Of a stretch of DNA of 64,000 nucleotides, positions 18,805-26,747 are shown one piece after another. The stretch is from Arcticibacter sp. (GTDB taxonomy: Bacteria; Bacteroidota; Bacteroidia; 2-12-FULL-35-15), in contig JAJNQB010000019.1 in NCBI GenBank assembly GCA_021155045.1, positions 367,970 to 431,969 on the forward strand, given 5' to 3'. Within the stretch, counting starts at the first letter, position 1. The number at the start of each line of letters is the position of its first letter. The notes under the pieces were generated by a model that was given only the letters and a program-made list of their open reading frames with translations, had not been told where the DNA came from and searched no databases. The position numbers and the translations under genes were made by a program.

Positions 18805-19539
18805 ATGTTTTATTATAAAAAATGGGCAATAGTAGTGCCAATGGCGAATGAGGAAGAAGACTTTAAGCCATTTATAGAAATGGTAAATTTTGTTATAAAT
18901 GAGCTTAATCCAGGAAATATTTATTTTATTATTGACAAAGCTTCAAAAGATAGAACGCTAGAGTTATGTCAAGAGCTATCTGCCAAAGACCCTCGCTATG
19001 TTACTGTTTGGGCGCCAGAAAATAAAAATGTTGTAGATGCTTATGTAAAAGGATTGCGTGTAGCTTACGAGGCTGGACATGAAATAATTATAGAAATGGA
19101 TGCTGGTCTTTCGCATGATCCAAGAGCTATTCCGATGTTTTTACGTGTTTTAAATGAAGGAAATGAATGTGCGTTCGGGAGTAGATTTATTAATGGTGGT
19201 TCTATGGGCGATTCGCCTTTTAAACGCAGGATGCTTTCTAAAACAGGAACAGTTTTAGCAAATGTTCTTTTAGGAACAAAACTAAAAGATATGACTTCAG
19301 GTTATCAAGGTTTTCATAGAGATGTAGTTTTTAAAATTATCAATCATGATTTTAAATCAAAAGCACATTTTTATCAAACAGAATTAAGATATTTATTGCG
19401 CAAACGTAGAATGTTTGAAGTGCCAATACATTATCAAGCGCCTTCACCACGCGTTTCAAAAAATGCAATAAAAAATGCGTATCAAACATTATTTTACTAT
19501 TTCTTTCAACGATTAATCGGGAATAAACCAACATTATAA
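18805..19539 (+). CDS. GT2 family glycosyltransferase (DPM1-like)
   Basis: This 244-residue protein has the GT2 nucleotide-sugar fold: WAIVVPMANEEEDF at the start, FIIDKASKDRT, and an acidic site EMDAGLSHDP in place of the canonical DxD. GSRFINGGS and TSGYQGFHRD follow, both typical of polyprenyl-phosphate sugar synthases. Unlike the transferase at 3.4 kb it has no hydrophobic C-terminus. It is likely to act at the inner face of the membrane and hand a sugar to a lipid carrier. The preceding T9SS protein gene is 17 bases upstream. Confidence 0.88.
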   Translation: MFYYKKWAIVVPMANEEEDFKPFIEMVNFVINELNPGNIYFIIDKASKDRTLELCQELSAKDPRYVTVWAPENKNVVDAYVKGLRVAYEAGHEIIIEMDAGLSHDPRAIPMFLRVLNEGNECAFGSRFINGGSMGDSPFKRRMLSKTGTVLANVLLGTKLKDMTSGYQGFHRDVVFKIINHDFKSKAHFYQTELRYLLRKRRMFEVPIHYQAPSPRVSKNAIKNAYQTLFYYFFQRLIGNKPTL

Positions 19540-19550
19540 AAACTGCGGAT

Positions 19551-19577
19551 TACGAATAAATACGAATTTACGAATGG
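19551..19577 (+). repeat. Solo repeat arm built of ACGAAT words
   Basis: Three copies of ACGAAT occur with spacings of 4 and 2 bases. The arrangement and most bases (22 of 26) match the arm that lies before the GxxExxY gene at 32.1 kb, read in the sense of that gene. No GxxExxY gene is present here, so this looks like a leftover or independent copy of the same repeat family. Confidence 0.55.
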
Positions 19578-19612
19578 AAATCAATTGCTTAAAAACATCA
19601 CAGTAAACAAAT

Positions 19613-19663
19613 CTTAGAGTCGCTAAACGAAAATAAAGGAGAGTTCCTTTTTCGCCTCTGCGA
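19613..19663. repeat. Imperfect hairpin in the GT2-STELLO gap
   Basis: A 6-bp stem AAAGGA / TCCTTT around a GAGT loop is nested in a longer imperfect inverted repeat in which TCGCTAAACGAAA faces TTTCGCCTCTGCGA. There is no following T-run, so it is not a typical terminator. It lies directly downstream of the ACGAAT repeat arm and may belong to the same element. Confidence 0.4.
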
Positions 19664-19687
19664 TAAAAAATAACATTATAACAAAAT

Positions 19688-20692
19688 ATGAAATCACTTA
19701 TCATCACATCCATTGCAAACGATAAACATCCAATATTAAATCAATTTGCAAAAGAATGTAAACAACAAAATGTACCGTTTATAGTAATTGGAGATACCAA
19801 ATCACCAGCTGAATTTAATTTAGAAGGGTGCGATTATTGGAGTGTTGAACGTCAGCTAACATTGCCTTTTAACTTGGCAAAAATTACACCTACTAAACAT
19901 TATTCAAGAAAGAATTTAGGTTATTTATTAGCAATAAAAAATGGTGCAACAGAATTGGTAGAAACCGATGATGATAATATTCCAAGAAAAGAATTTTGGG
20001 AAGCAAAAACCCGTGAAGTAAAAAGTTATCAGTTTGAAAATTCAGGATGGGTAAATGTATATCATTATTTTACTGAAAATATGATTTGGCCCAGAGGTTT
20101 TCCTTTGGAAGAATTACAAAACAAACAAATTGATTTAAGTACATTAAAACAAGAGTCAATAAATTGCCCAATACAGCAAGGCTTGGCAGATGAAAACCCT
20201 GATGTGGATGCTGTTTACAGATTAACCTATCCTTTGCCATTAAGCTTTGAAATTAAAAACCGGTTAGCTTTAGGAAAAAACGCTTGGAGTCCTTTCAATA
20301 GCCAAAATACATATTGGTTCAAAGAAGCATTTCCTTTATTATACTTACCATCTTATTGTAGTTTCAGAATGACAGATATTTGGCGTAGTTATGTTGCACA
20401 ACGTATTGCTTGGGAATGTGGCTGGAGTGTATTGTATCATGAACCAACAGTTTGGCAAGAGCGTAATGAGCATAACCTAATGAAAGATTTTGAAGATGAA
20501 ATTCCTGGATATTCCAATAACTTTAATATTTGTAAAGAATTACAAAATCTTGAACTCAAAAAAGGAGTCGAAAATATTTCTGACAACTTAATTACTTGTT
20601 ATCAAAAATTGATTGATATTAATGTAATAGGAAAAGATGAAATGACGCTGCTGAAAGCTTGGGTTAGTGATTTAAAAGGAGTTTTAATTTAA
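19688..20692 (+). CDS. STELLO family (DUF288) putative glycosyltransferase
   Basis: The 334-residue protein matches the STELLO/DUF288 family: VPFIVIGDTKSPAEFNLEG near the start, then LPFNLAKITPTKHYSRKNLG, and the acidic motif ETDDDNIPR, which resembles a metal- and nucleotide-sugar-binding DxD. Plant STELLO proteins are Golgi proteins that help assemble cellulose synthase and are thought to have glycosyltransferase folds. The bacterial members are mostly uncharacterised. There is no signal peptide or transmembrane segment, so it is probably cytoplasmic. It is convergent with the next gene and stands among glycosyltransferase genes. Confidence 0.8.
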   Translation: MKSLIITSIANDKHPILNQFAKECKQQNVPFIVIGDTKSPAEFNLEGCDYWSVERQLTLPFNLAKITPTKHYSRKNLGYLLAIKNGATELVETDDDNIPRKEFWEAKTREVKSYQFENSGWVNVYHYFTENMIWPRGFPLEELQNKQIDLSTLKQESINCPIQQGLADENPDVDAVYRLTYPLPLSFEIKNRLALGKNAWSPFNSQNTYWFKEAFPLLYLPSYCSFRMTDIWRSYVAQRIAWECGWSVLYHEPTVWQERNEHNLMKDFEDEIPGYSNNFNICKELQNLELKKGVENISDNLITCYQKLIDINVIGKDEMTLLKAWVSDLKGVLI

Positions 20693-20726
20693 ATCGATTA
20701 ATTCTATATATTTTAAACTGCCGATT

Positions 20727-22616
20727 TTATTTATCATTTTCAACAATCCAAAGTGCATCCAAATAGATAGCAGAATCGAGTGTTATATTTTTCTCTTTGG
20801 CTTTAACTTCTATTTCTTTTAACCATTTTGGTACAGCTTTAATTTCAGACATTTTATTCAATACCATTTTTTCTTTTGTAAGTGTACTGTCATAAACAAA
20901 ATTTAAATCTAAGTTTAAAACAAATGCTGCATTTTTTTTAAGAGCAATGTCTTCTGAAATGTTTTCACTTAAAGCTTGTTTTTTTATAATGTCGTACCAT
21001 TCTGGTGTTGATTTTATTTCTTTTATTTTAGAATAAATTTTATTTCTAGAGATAAACTGTTGTAACTTTAGCGGAGATGTCATTGCAATAAAATTATAAT
21101 CTACATTAATATATGCCCAGTTGTTGTTATACTTTAAGATAGCACCAATTGAATCAATTACATTTTTTGACAAACCTACTTGCTCCAGATTGTTTAGGTA
21201 TTTTTTATGAATTAATAGTTTGGTAATTGTCCCATCTTCTTTCATGTAATAAAATGGTGAAGCCTCTGGTTTACTAGCTAGTTCGGGAAAGTACCTTGAA
21301 ATAAAAATTACATTGTCAGGGTTATACCATCTCGGATGATTTTCAAAAAACCAGTTTGACAAAGGTTTAGGAGTATTGGTATCCCAGTCATATTTGGTCA
21401 ATGTTGCATGATAATAAATTGTTGCAATTTGTGTGATTATAGATAAATAAACAATTCCTTTTTTAATAATTTCTTTTTGCAAGCTCATTACTAAATAAAA
21501 AAAGTGAACCAATATAAAAGCACTAATATAAGTTACATATCGCAGAACAACAGATTGTCCATGATTCCAATCATAAATAGTTGCTGAAATACAAATTGTT
21601 CCTATCATTGACGTTGCAATGATTATATCTAAAATAGGTTTGCTTTCCTTTAATTGAACTATTTTTCTGATTAAAAGAAAAAGATAAGAGATTAATACAA
21701 AAGGGATAGCAAGTATTGCACCTTGATTTATATCGAAAAAAAATCCAATTATTCTGTTTGCTGTAACGTAATTATAATCCAATGCTCCTTGATATTTTAT
21801 TAAATTGGTTTCGCCAAAATGATAGTAATAAAATAAAGAAGGCACTAGAATAATAAATGTGCTGATACCTATTCTTAATATATTTTTAATATTAATGCCA
21901 TTAGTAAATAATGTGTACAAGGACAATCCCGCTACGACAATGGCAATTGGTTGGTTTTGTAGTGCTGCCAATGAAATTAGGAATAAACCCCAATAATATC
22001 TCTTAGAGAGAAAAAGCCAAAGCCCCAATGTAGAAAAGCAAACAGTGGCTACTTCTGGATGTTGCCATGATAGATACCAATAGTTGGTAGAAAAAAAGAA
22101 TAAAAATATAAATGCGGCTGTTTTAAATTCATCGAATGGTGAATACTTAAATAGTAATATACACGTAATTAATAGCAACACTAGGTTGGTTAATGGATAA
22201 ATAAACAAAGGATTAAATCCAATAATTGAACAAATAATTTTTGATGGAATATTTATAAGAGAGTAGAAAAAAAAGTGAACACTGTATTGTTTTCCATCTT
22301 TATCGGTAAAAAATCTGTAATCATAATCTAATTTTTTCTGATTTTTTTGAGCGATATACTTTTGCACTTCATCGTAATAAGCAAATTTTTTATTTGTTTC
22401 CCAGCTATTTTCTTTGCAATAAGCTTTTTTAAATGAATCAAAATCGGCACTTCGTACATCAGGAGTAAAGTGGTTGTATAGAGCCTCTGTTGTAATTGTA
22501 TATTCTACGGCATCGCCATTAGGGTATAAAGGATCTTCCTTGCTTAGCCTGATTATTGCTAATATTCCTATTAATACTATAACTATTGCTCTATATGTGT
22601 AAGTTTTTTTCAGCAT
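20727..22616 (-). CDS. Polytopic GT-C-like membrane protein
   Basis: This 629-residue protein has an N-terminal transmembrane helix, then a loop containing YPNGDAVEYTITTEAL with an acidic residue where GT-C transferases carry their first-loop catalytic aspartate. About ten further helices extend to residue 400. A hydrophilic C-terminal domain of roughly 230 residues follows, with helical repeats ending KAVPKWLKEIEVKAKEKN and a second similar EIKSTPEWYDIIKKQALSE unit. I do not recognise the family. The context of lipid-linked sugar synthases suggests a sugar or lipid-sugar transferase acting outside the inner membrane. It is 142 bases downstream of the next polytopic gene; that gap shows nothing recognisable. 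Confidence 0.72.
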   Translation of the reverse strand: MLKKTYTYRAIVIVLIGILAIIRLSKEDPLYPNGDAVEYTITTEALYNHFTPDVRSADFDSFKKAYCKENSWETNKKFAYYDEVQKYIAQKNQKKLDYDYRFFTDKDGKQYSVHFFFYSLINIPSKIICSIIGFNPLFIYPLTNLVLLLITCILLFKYSPFDEFKTAAFIFLFFFSTNYWYLSWQHPEVATVCFSTLGLWLFLSKRYYWGLFLISLAALQNQPIAIVVAGLSLYTLFTNGINIKNILRIGISTFIILVPSLFYYYHFGETNLIKYQGALDYNYVTANRIIGFFFDINQGAILAIPFVLISYLFLLIRKIVQLKESKPILDIIIATSMIGTICISATIYDWNHGQSVVLRYVTYISAFILVHFFYLVMSLQKEIIKKGIVYLSIITQIATIYYHATLTKYDWDTNTPKPLSNWFFENHPRWYNPDNVIFISRYFPELASKPEASPFYYMKEDGTITKLLIHKKYLNNLEQVGLSKNVIDSIGAILKYNNNWAYINVDYNFIAMTSPLKLQQFISRNKIYSKIKEIKSTPEWYDIIKKQALSENISEDIALKKNAAFVLNLDLNFVYDSTLTKEKMVLNKMSEIKAVPKWLKEIEVKAKEKNITLDSAIYLDALWIVENDK

Positions 22617-22758
22617 TATTGTGTCGTATGTAAAGATAATATTTTTATGCCGTAGATGCAGTAATTTTAAGGAAGGCTATTTTAGATCGAGTTTGAAATA
22701 GAGGAAATAAGGAGATATATGTAGATGATATTCATATAGAAATATTCGAAAAGAAAAA

Positions 22759-24735
22759 TTAGTAAATAGTTATTTTTATTAAATCGATAAGGATTTCTTT
22801 TTCAGAAGGATTCCAAAAATAAATTTTCAAAATAGCTTCTTTAGATAGTTCATCAGGTAAAACAACTTTTGTTTTAATTTCTTCCCATTTTTCTTCTTTA
22901 ACTATTTTTTCAGGCAAATAAAGGTCATTCCTAAACAATGTTTTTCCCTCAAGTTCACAAGAAATAACTAAATGAGAATTGTTTCCTTTTTTAAGAAAAA
23001 CAAAAGAATTAACTTCAATTATTCTTTTTGAATTAATCTCTTTTATTGAATGGGTTATTGCGGGGCTGTATTCATTCTCTTTGTTAATTTTTAATGAAAA
23101 TCTACCATCATAAGCGTTTTCTTCACATAGTCCAATAATTGATTTGCAGTTTATAAATTGTTCAAATGATGTTTTAAATACTTCAATACTATCCATATTC
23201 GAATCTATCCCTAAATATTTTTCGAATACATCACATTTTTCATTTTCGTTTTCTGAAGTAATTTTAACTGGGTTACACTCTAATCCAGTTTTAACATATA
23301 CGGTATAGCCGGTGTTTATTTTTCTGTAAGACTCACATTCTATATAACCCTTTGAGAGGATAAATATTATGTTCTTGTTTTCTGGGTCTTCAAATTGGTT
23401 GTGCGATTGCACATAAATTATTTTCTCAATAGAATCATAATTTAATTTTTCCCAACCAAACCATTCATCTTTTGGAGAAAAATACACTTTTTTTTCTGCT
23501 AATAATTGTGCACTATTAGTATAATTTTTGAAAGCATTTGAGTCGTAGTAGAAAGCAAAATCTTTGAATTTGTAAGAAGCGCAAATCAGGATTGCTGTTT
23601 TTTCATTTTTCATTTTCCTAACCATAGGAACAAAATGTTTCCAATCATCTTCTCTTTCTTGTGTTATTTGAAATGAAGAAAGGGTGTAAATTAAGATAGG
23701 TATCGTAATTATTGCTTTGTATATGTTATTCAATTTAATATATGTTAAACAATAAGCAATTAATAAAAACAGACCAAAGGTGCTGTAAAGAATATATCTT
23801 GTTAAAAACACAGGAGTAAATTGCGCTGCAATAAAATCAAGTGCTATGGGCAATATAAAGAGCAATAGAAAAATTATAAAATATTTTAAATTGAATTTTT
23901 CTGAAAAAATATTTCTTTTTTTATTGAGCATTGTTAGCAATAAAAATACGGCTACTAAAATTGAAAAAACGTAAAACAACTTGCTATTACCTAAAAGTAA
24001 ATTTGTATGCCATCTGAAATCATCATAATTGGGACTATGCGACCAAAAAGAACCTTCTTTTGGAATATTAGATAAAAGAACATTAATCCATGGAAAAAAC
24101 AGGATAGCTACTATGACTTGACTTATGCAGTAGTATAAAAAAGATTTTTTATTTTCTTTAATGAATAGCCAAATGCTTAAGAATTGGACAACAAAAATAA
24201 AGATTGTTAAGTAGTGTGTGTAAAGGAGCAATGTGTTAGTTAAAAAAAGATAAATAATATCTTTTTTTTGAGGTGAGGTAATTATATTGAAATAAAAATA
24301 GAAAGACGAAATACACAGCAATTGAATAAGTGCATACGGTCGAACTTCGGTTGCATAGAACTGTTGTGCGTTTGAAAATAGAAATAAAATGATAACAATA
24401 AAAGCTACAGTTTTTCCAAAATGTTTTTTAGCAAATAATAATAAAATTAAGCCTGCCAATACCGAACAAATTACAGAAAACATTTTTGCTGAAATGTCGC
24501 TTATTCCAAATGCTTTTATCCAAAAGTGAAGCAAAGTAATGTGCAATGGAGGGTTTTGGTCGTGTAAGAATATTTCTTTTAATTCAGGTAATGTTTTTTG
24601 AGCTTGAAAAATACTGTATGGCTCATCTCCGTAAAGGCTTTCGTTGCTTATTTTGTATGTTCTGATAAAAATAGATACAGATACAATACCTATTATTAAG
24701 AGGTAATTTCGGTTTTTTATTATACTCGACATCAT
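22759..24735 (-). CDS. GT39/ArnT-like membrane glycosyltransferase with C-terminal beta-sandwich
   Basis: This 658-residue protein starts with a helix and then NESLYGDEPYSIFQAQ, the acidic first-loop motif of the dolichyl-phosphate-mannose transferase / ArnT superfamily. QNPPLHITLLHFW follows, the loop commonly seen after it in this family. About eleven helices follow, then a soluble domain. From about residue 520 a beta-sandwich ends in LKIYFWNPSEKEILIDLIKI, related to the domains of the protein at 14-16 kb. Such enzymes transfer sugar from a polyprenyl-phosphate donor to lipid or protein on the periplasmic side. The acceptor is unknown. The start is one of two adjacent ATG codons. Confidence 0.82.
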   Translation of the reverse strand: MMSSIIKNRNYLLIIGIVSVSIFIRTYKISNESLYGDEPYSIFQAQKTLPELKEIFLHDQNPPLHITLLHFWIKAFGISDISAKMFSVICSVLAGLILLLFAKKHFGKTVAFIVIILFLFSNAQQFYATEVRPYALIQLLCISSFYFYFNIITSPQKKDIIYLFLTNTLLLYTHYLTIFIFVVQFLSIWLFIKENKKSFLYYCISQVIVAILFFPWINVLLSNIPKEGSFWSHSPNYDDFRWHTNLLLGNSKLFYVFSILVAVFLLLTMLNKKRNIFSEKFNLKYFIIFLLLFILPIALDFIAAQFTPVFLTRYILYSTFGLFLLIAYCLTYIKLNNIYKAIITIPILIYTLSSFQITQEREDDWKHFVPMVRKMKNEKTAILICASYKFKDFAFYYDSNAFKNYTNSAQLLAEKKVYFSPKDEWFGWEKLNYDSIEKIIYVQSHNQFEDPENKNIIFILSKGYIECESYRKINTGYTVYVKTGLECNPVKITSENENEKCDVFEKYLGIDSNMDSIEVFKTSFEQFINCKSIIGLCEENAYDGRFSLKINKENEYSPAITHSIKEINSKRIIEVNSFVFLKKGNNSHLVISCELEGKTLFRNDLYLPEKIVKEEKWEEIKTKVVLPDELSKEAILKIYFWNPSEKEILIDLIKITIY

Positions 24736-24742
24736 GACAATT

Positions 24743-24820
24743 TTAGTGTTTTGTTACCCAAATTTTTTCATTGCCTAATTCCATCATTTCTTTATCGCCT
24801 TTTGAGTTTCCGTACACCAT
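24743..24820 (-). pseudogene. Remnant of a HAD-family phosphatase gene (C-terminal tail)
   Basis: Reading the minus strand between the two polytopic genes gives MVYGNSKGDKEMMELG followed by NEKIWVTKH and a stop. YGNSKGDKEMM is the motif-IV signature of HAD phosphatases of the phosphoserine-phosphatase type. Upstream in this frame there is an immediate stop codon and then the unrelated end of the lectin-bearing gene, so the catalytic N-terminal part is missing. I read it as the tail of a gene lost by deletion or replacement. Confidence 0.6.
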
Positions 24821-24851
24821 AGAATAACATTTTTTTCAAAAAATGTATTTG

Positions 24852-26678
24852 TTATGTTTTTTTGGTTTTACGTTTTTCTATTATTTGATTTATATAGTCA
24901 AAAATAATTAATAATGCGGCAAACGGCACAATCCAAACAATTCTGCTTTCTAATCTGTCTAAAACATTTGCTAATGCACCAGTAACGAAAGCATTAATTG
25001 TGATACAGATAAAGGATGTTTTTATCCAAAAAATCAGTTTGATATTGATATCTTTTTTTAATGAATTAATCGAAAAAAAAGCTAATATTATTAATATAGA
25101 AATTATAAGTGTCCAAAAATGTCTTTTATTTACTTCTGTAAAATTTAATAGCCATCTATTTTGTTTACTATTACTGAAAGATTTAAGCTCATAAGGCAAA
25201 TGAGTTTTGATAGATTTATAAGGAGCACTATTGTTATCATAACCATTTAATCCATCTCCAATATCGTTTCTCGTTAATTGACTCAATGTTGCTATAAGAG
25301 CCTCTCCTAAATTTGCTCCAAAATATTCTTTTGAGAAAAAAATGTTGTCTAAAATTTCTGAATACTCTTCTTTACTCCATGCCCATGCTCCAGTTTTAGA
25401 AAAAGGTCCATTTTCTATCCATAAAAAAGCTATTGCAGAACTAGGCAACTCATTCTTAAAAAGACAAAGACAATGATTACCTTTCAGAAAAATAAATTTT
25501 TGGTTATCGAAACCCGTAGAATCCCATAATTGTAAAATGGCACCATTTTCATTACTTATGCCAGAAAGGTCTAAAAATTTTGATGTGCTTTTGTTCAATA
25601 AAAAAAAGGAAGAAGAATCTTTATCTGATGGGATTAATTTAAAAAGTTGACTTTCCCTATCACTACTAGGCATTTGGGTTATTCGATAATTAGATAAGAC
25701 AGAATCATAAATAGCATCTAAGTGCATTCCGCTATAACTAGAAATAATTTTGTAATAGTTATTTTTTTTTTTTATTTTGAATTTTTGGTTCTTTTGACCT
25801 GTAAAATCCCACTGATGTACTATTGTTCCAGAGTTTTTGCTGAAACCAGCAATGTCAATATTTTTTTTGCTGTGATTGATTACAATAAAAAAATCTGTCG
25901 TGTCGTTAAATTTTTTTTCTATGTATTTGTCGCAATTTTCATCTAGGTATCGGTCTATTATACCATTTTCGATATTTTTTGCCAATAAGAAAACGTGTGG
26001 GCTTCCTGAAATTTCAAATTTGTCAGATAGTGAGTAGTTAATTAGAGGAGTTGCTAACCAACTTGACAAAATTATTAAAACAGCAAGTCCATAACGGTTA
26101 AATTTTAATATCCCCTTTGTAAATGATTTTGAAATGATAGAATAAATTAAAATAGCAAGTATAAGAAAAGAGAAAATTAACATGTTTGAGTTATGACATA
26201 AACATGATATTAGCAATACAATAGAATTAAAAATGGTTGTTATCAGAGATGATTGTTTTAATAGAATAAGCAATAGTGCTAAAAACCCAATACCTACAAA
26301 TATGTCTGGCATTATTTGGCTTGTGAACCAAGAAATACTGGAAAATGTAGCTAAAATTAAAACCAAAAATAAATATTGATATTCTTTTTCTCTTTTGTTT
26401 ATAAACAGATTAATTGTCTGCCAAATTACAAAAGACATAATTATAGATTGAACTATTATTGTAAACCATAAGCTTGAAGCTAAACTCATGTGCCTAACAA
26501 ATAACCCATAAAAAATGGGTCTGTCTGCAGGAATCCAGCCTTTGAAACCACTACCTATATATGCGCCAGAATCAGATGTAACTAATGGGTAGCCATTGTA
26601 AAAAGCACTGTACAATAAAATAATTGTAATAATGAGTATCAAAAGTACTCGATTAAATTTTATTCTTGGAGCTGTCAT
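24852..26678 (-). CDS. Polytopic membrane protein with inserted ricin-type lectin domain
   Basis: The start is set at the ATG encoding MTAPRIKFNRVLL, since the longer frame begins at a TTG inside a gene remnant. The first helix is followed by YNGYPLVTSDSGAYIGSG, with an aspartate where GT-C proteins carry their first-loop catalytic acid. About seven helices come next. Residues about 255-405 form a ricin B-type beta-trefoil: IVHQWDFTGQKNQKF and ILQLWDSTGFDNQKF are clear QxW-style repeats. After that come four more helices. The trefoil would lie outside the inner membrane. The combination suggests a glycan-recognising transferase or flippase-like protein; the activity is not assignable from sequence. 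Confidence 0.78.
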   Translation of the reverse strand: MTAPRIKFNRVLLILIITIILLYSAFYNGYPLVTSDSGAYIGSGFKGWIPADRPIFYGLFVRHMSLASSLWFTIIVQSIIMSFVIWQTINLFINKREKEYQYLFLVLILATFSSISWFTSQIMPDIFVGIGFLALLLILLKQSSLITTIFNSIVLLISCLCHNSNMLIFSFLILAILIYSIISKSFTKGILKFNRYGLAVLIILSSWLATPLINYSLSDKFEISGSPHVFLLAKNIENGIIDRYLDENCDKYIEKKFNDTTDFFIVINHSKKNIDIAGFSKNSGTIVHQWDFTGQKNQKFKIKKKNNYYKIISSYSGMHLDAIYDSVLSNYRITQMPSSDRESQLFKLIPSDKDSSSFFLLNKSTSKFLDLSGISNENGAILQLWDSTGFDNQKFIFLKGNHCLCLFKNELPSSAIAFLWIENGPFSKTGAWAWSKEEYSEILDNIFFSKEYFGANLGEALIATLSQLTRNDIGDGLNGYDNNSAPYKSIKTHLPYELKSFSNSKQNRWLLNFTEVNKRHFWTLIISILIILAFFSINSLKKDINIKLIFWIKTSFICITINAFVTGALANVLDRLESRIVWIVPFAALLIIFDYINQIIEKRKTKKT

Positions 26679-26690
26679 TGTTATAAGAAT

Positions 26691-26747
26691 TTTTAAATTA
26701 TACTTCAAAATACACCATAAATCTCTAAATATAGCTTTCCAACCAAT
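26691..26747 (-). pseudogene. C-terminal tail of a GT2 gene, fused in frame ahead of the lectin-bearing gene
   Basis: Directly after the stop of the upstream polytopic gene the minus strand reads IGWKAIFRDLWCILKYNLK, which matches 15 of 19 residues at the end of the intact GT2 at 28.3-29.1 kb (IGWKDGFRAIWCILKYNFK). The bases are also nearly the same. No stop separates it from the ATG of the lectin-bearing gene. This is the last piece of a duplicated transferase gene. Confidence 0.72.

Noticed and set aside
26679..26708. TTG start for the lectin-bearing membrane protein
   Set aside because: The TTG codon belongs to the GT2-tail remnant; the ATG ten codons later directly precedes the first membrane helix.
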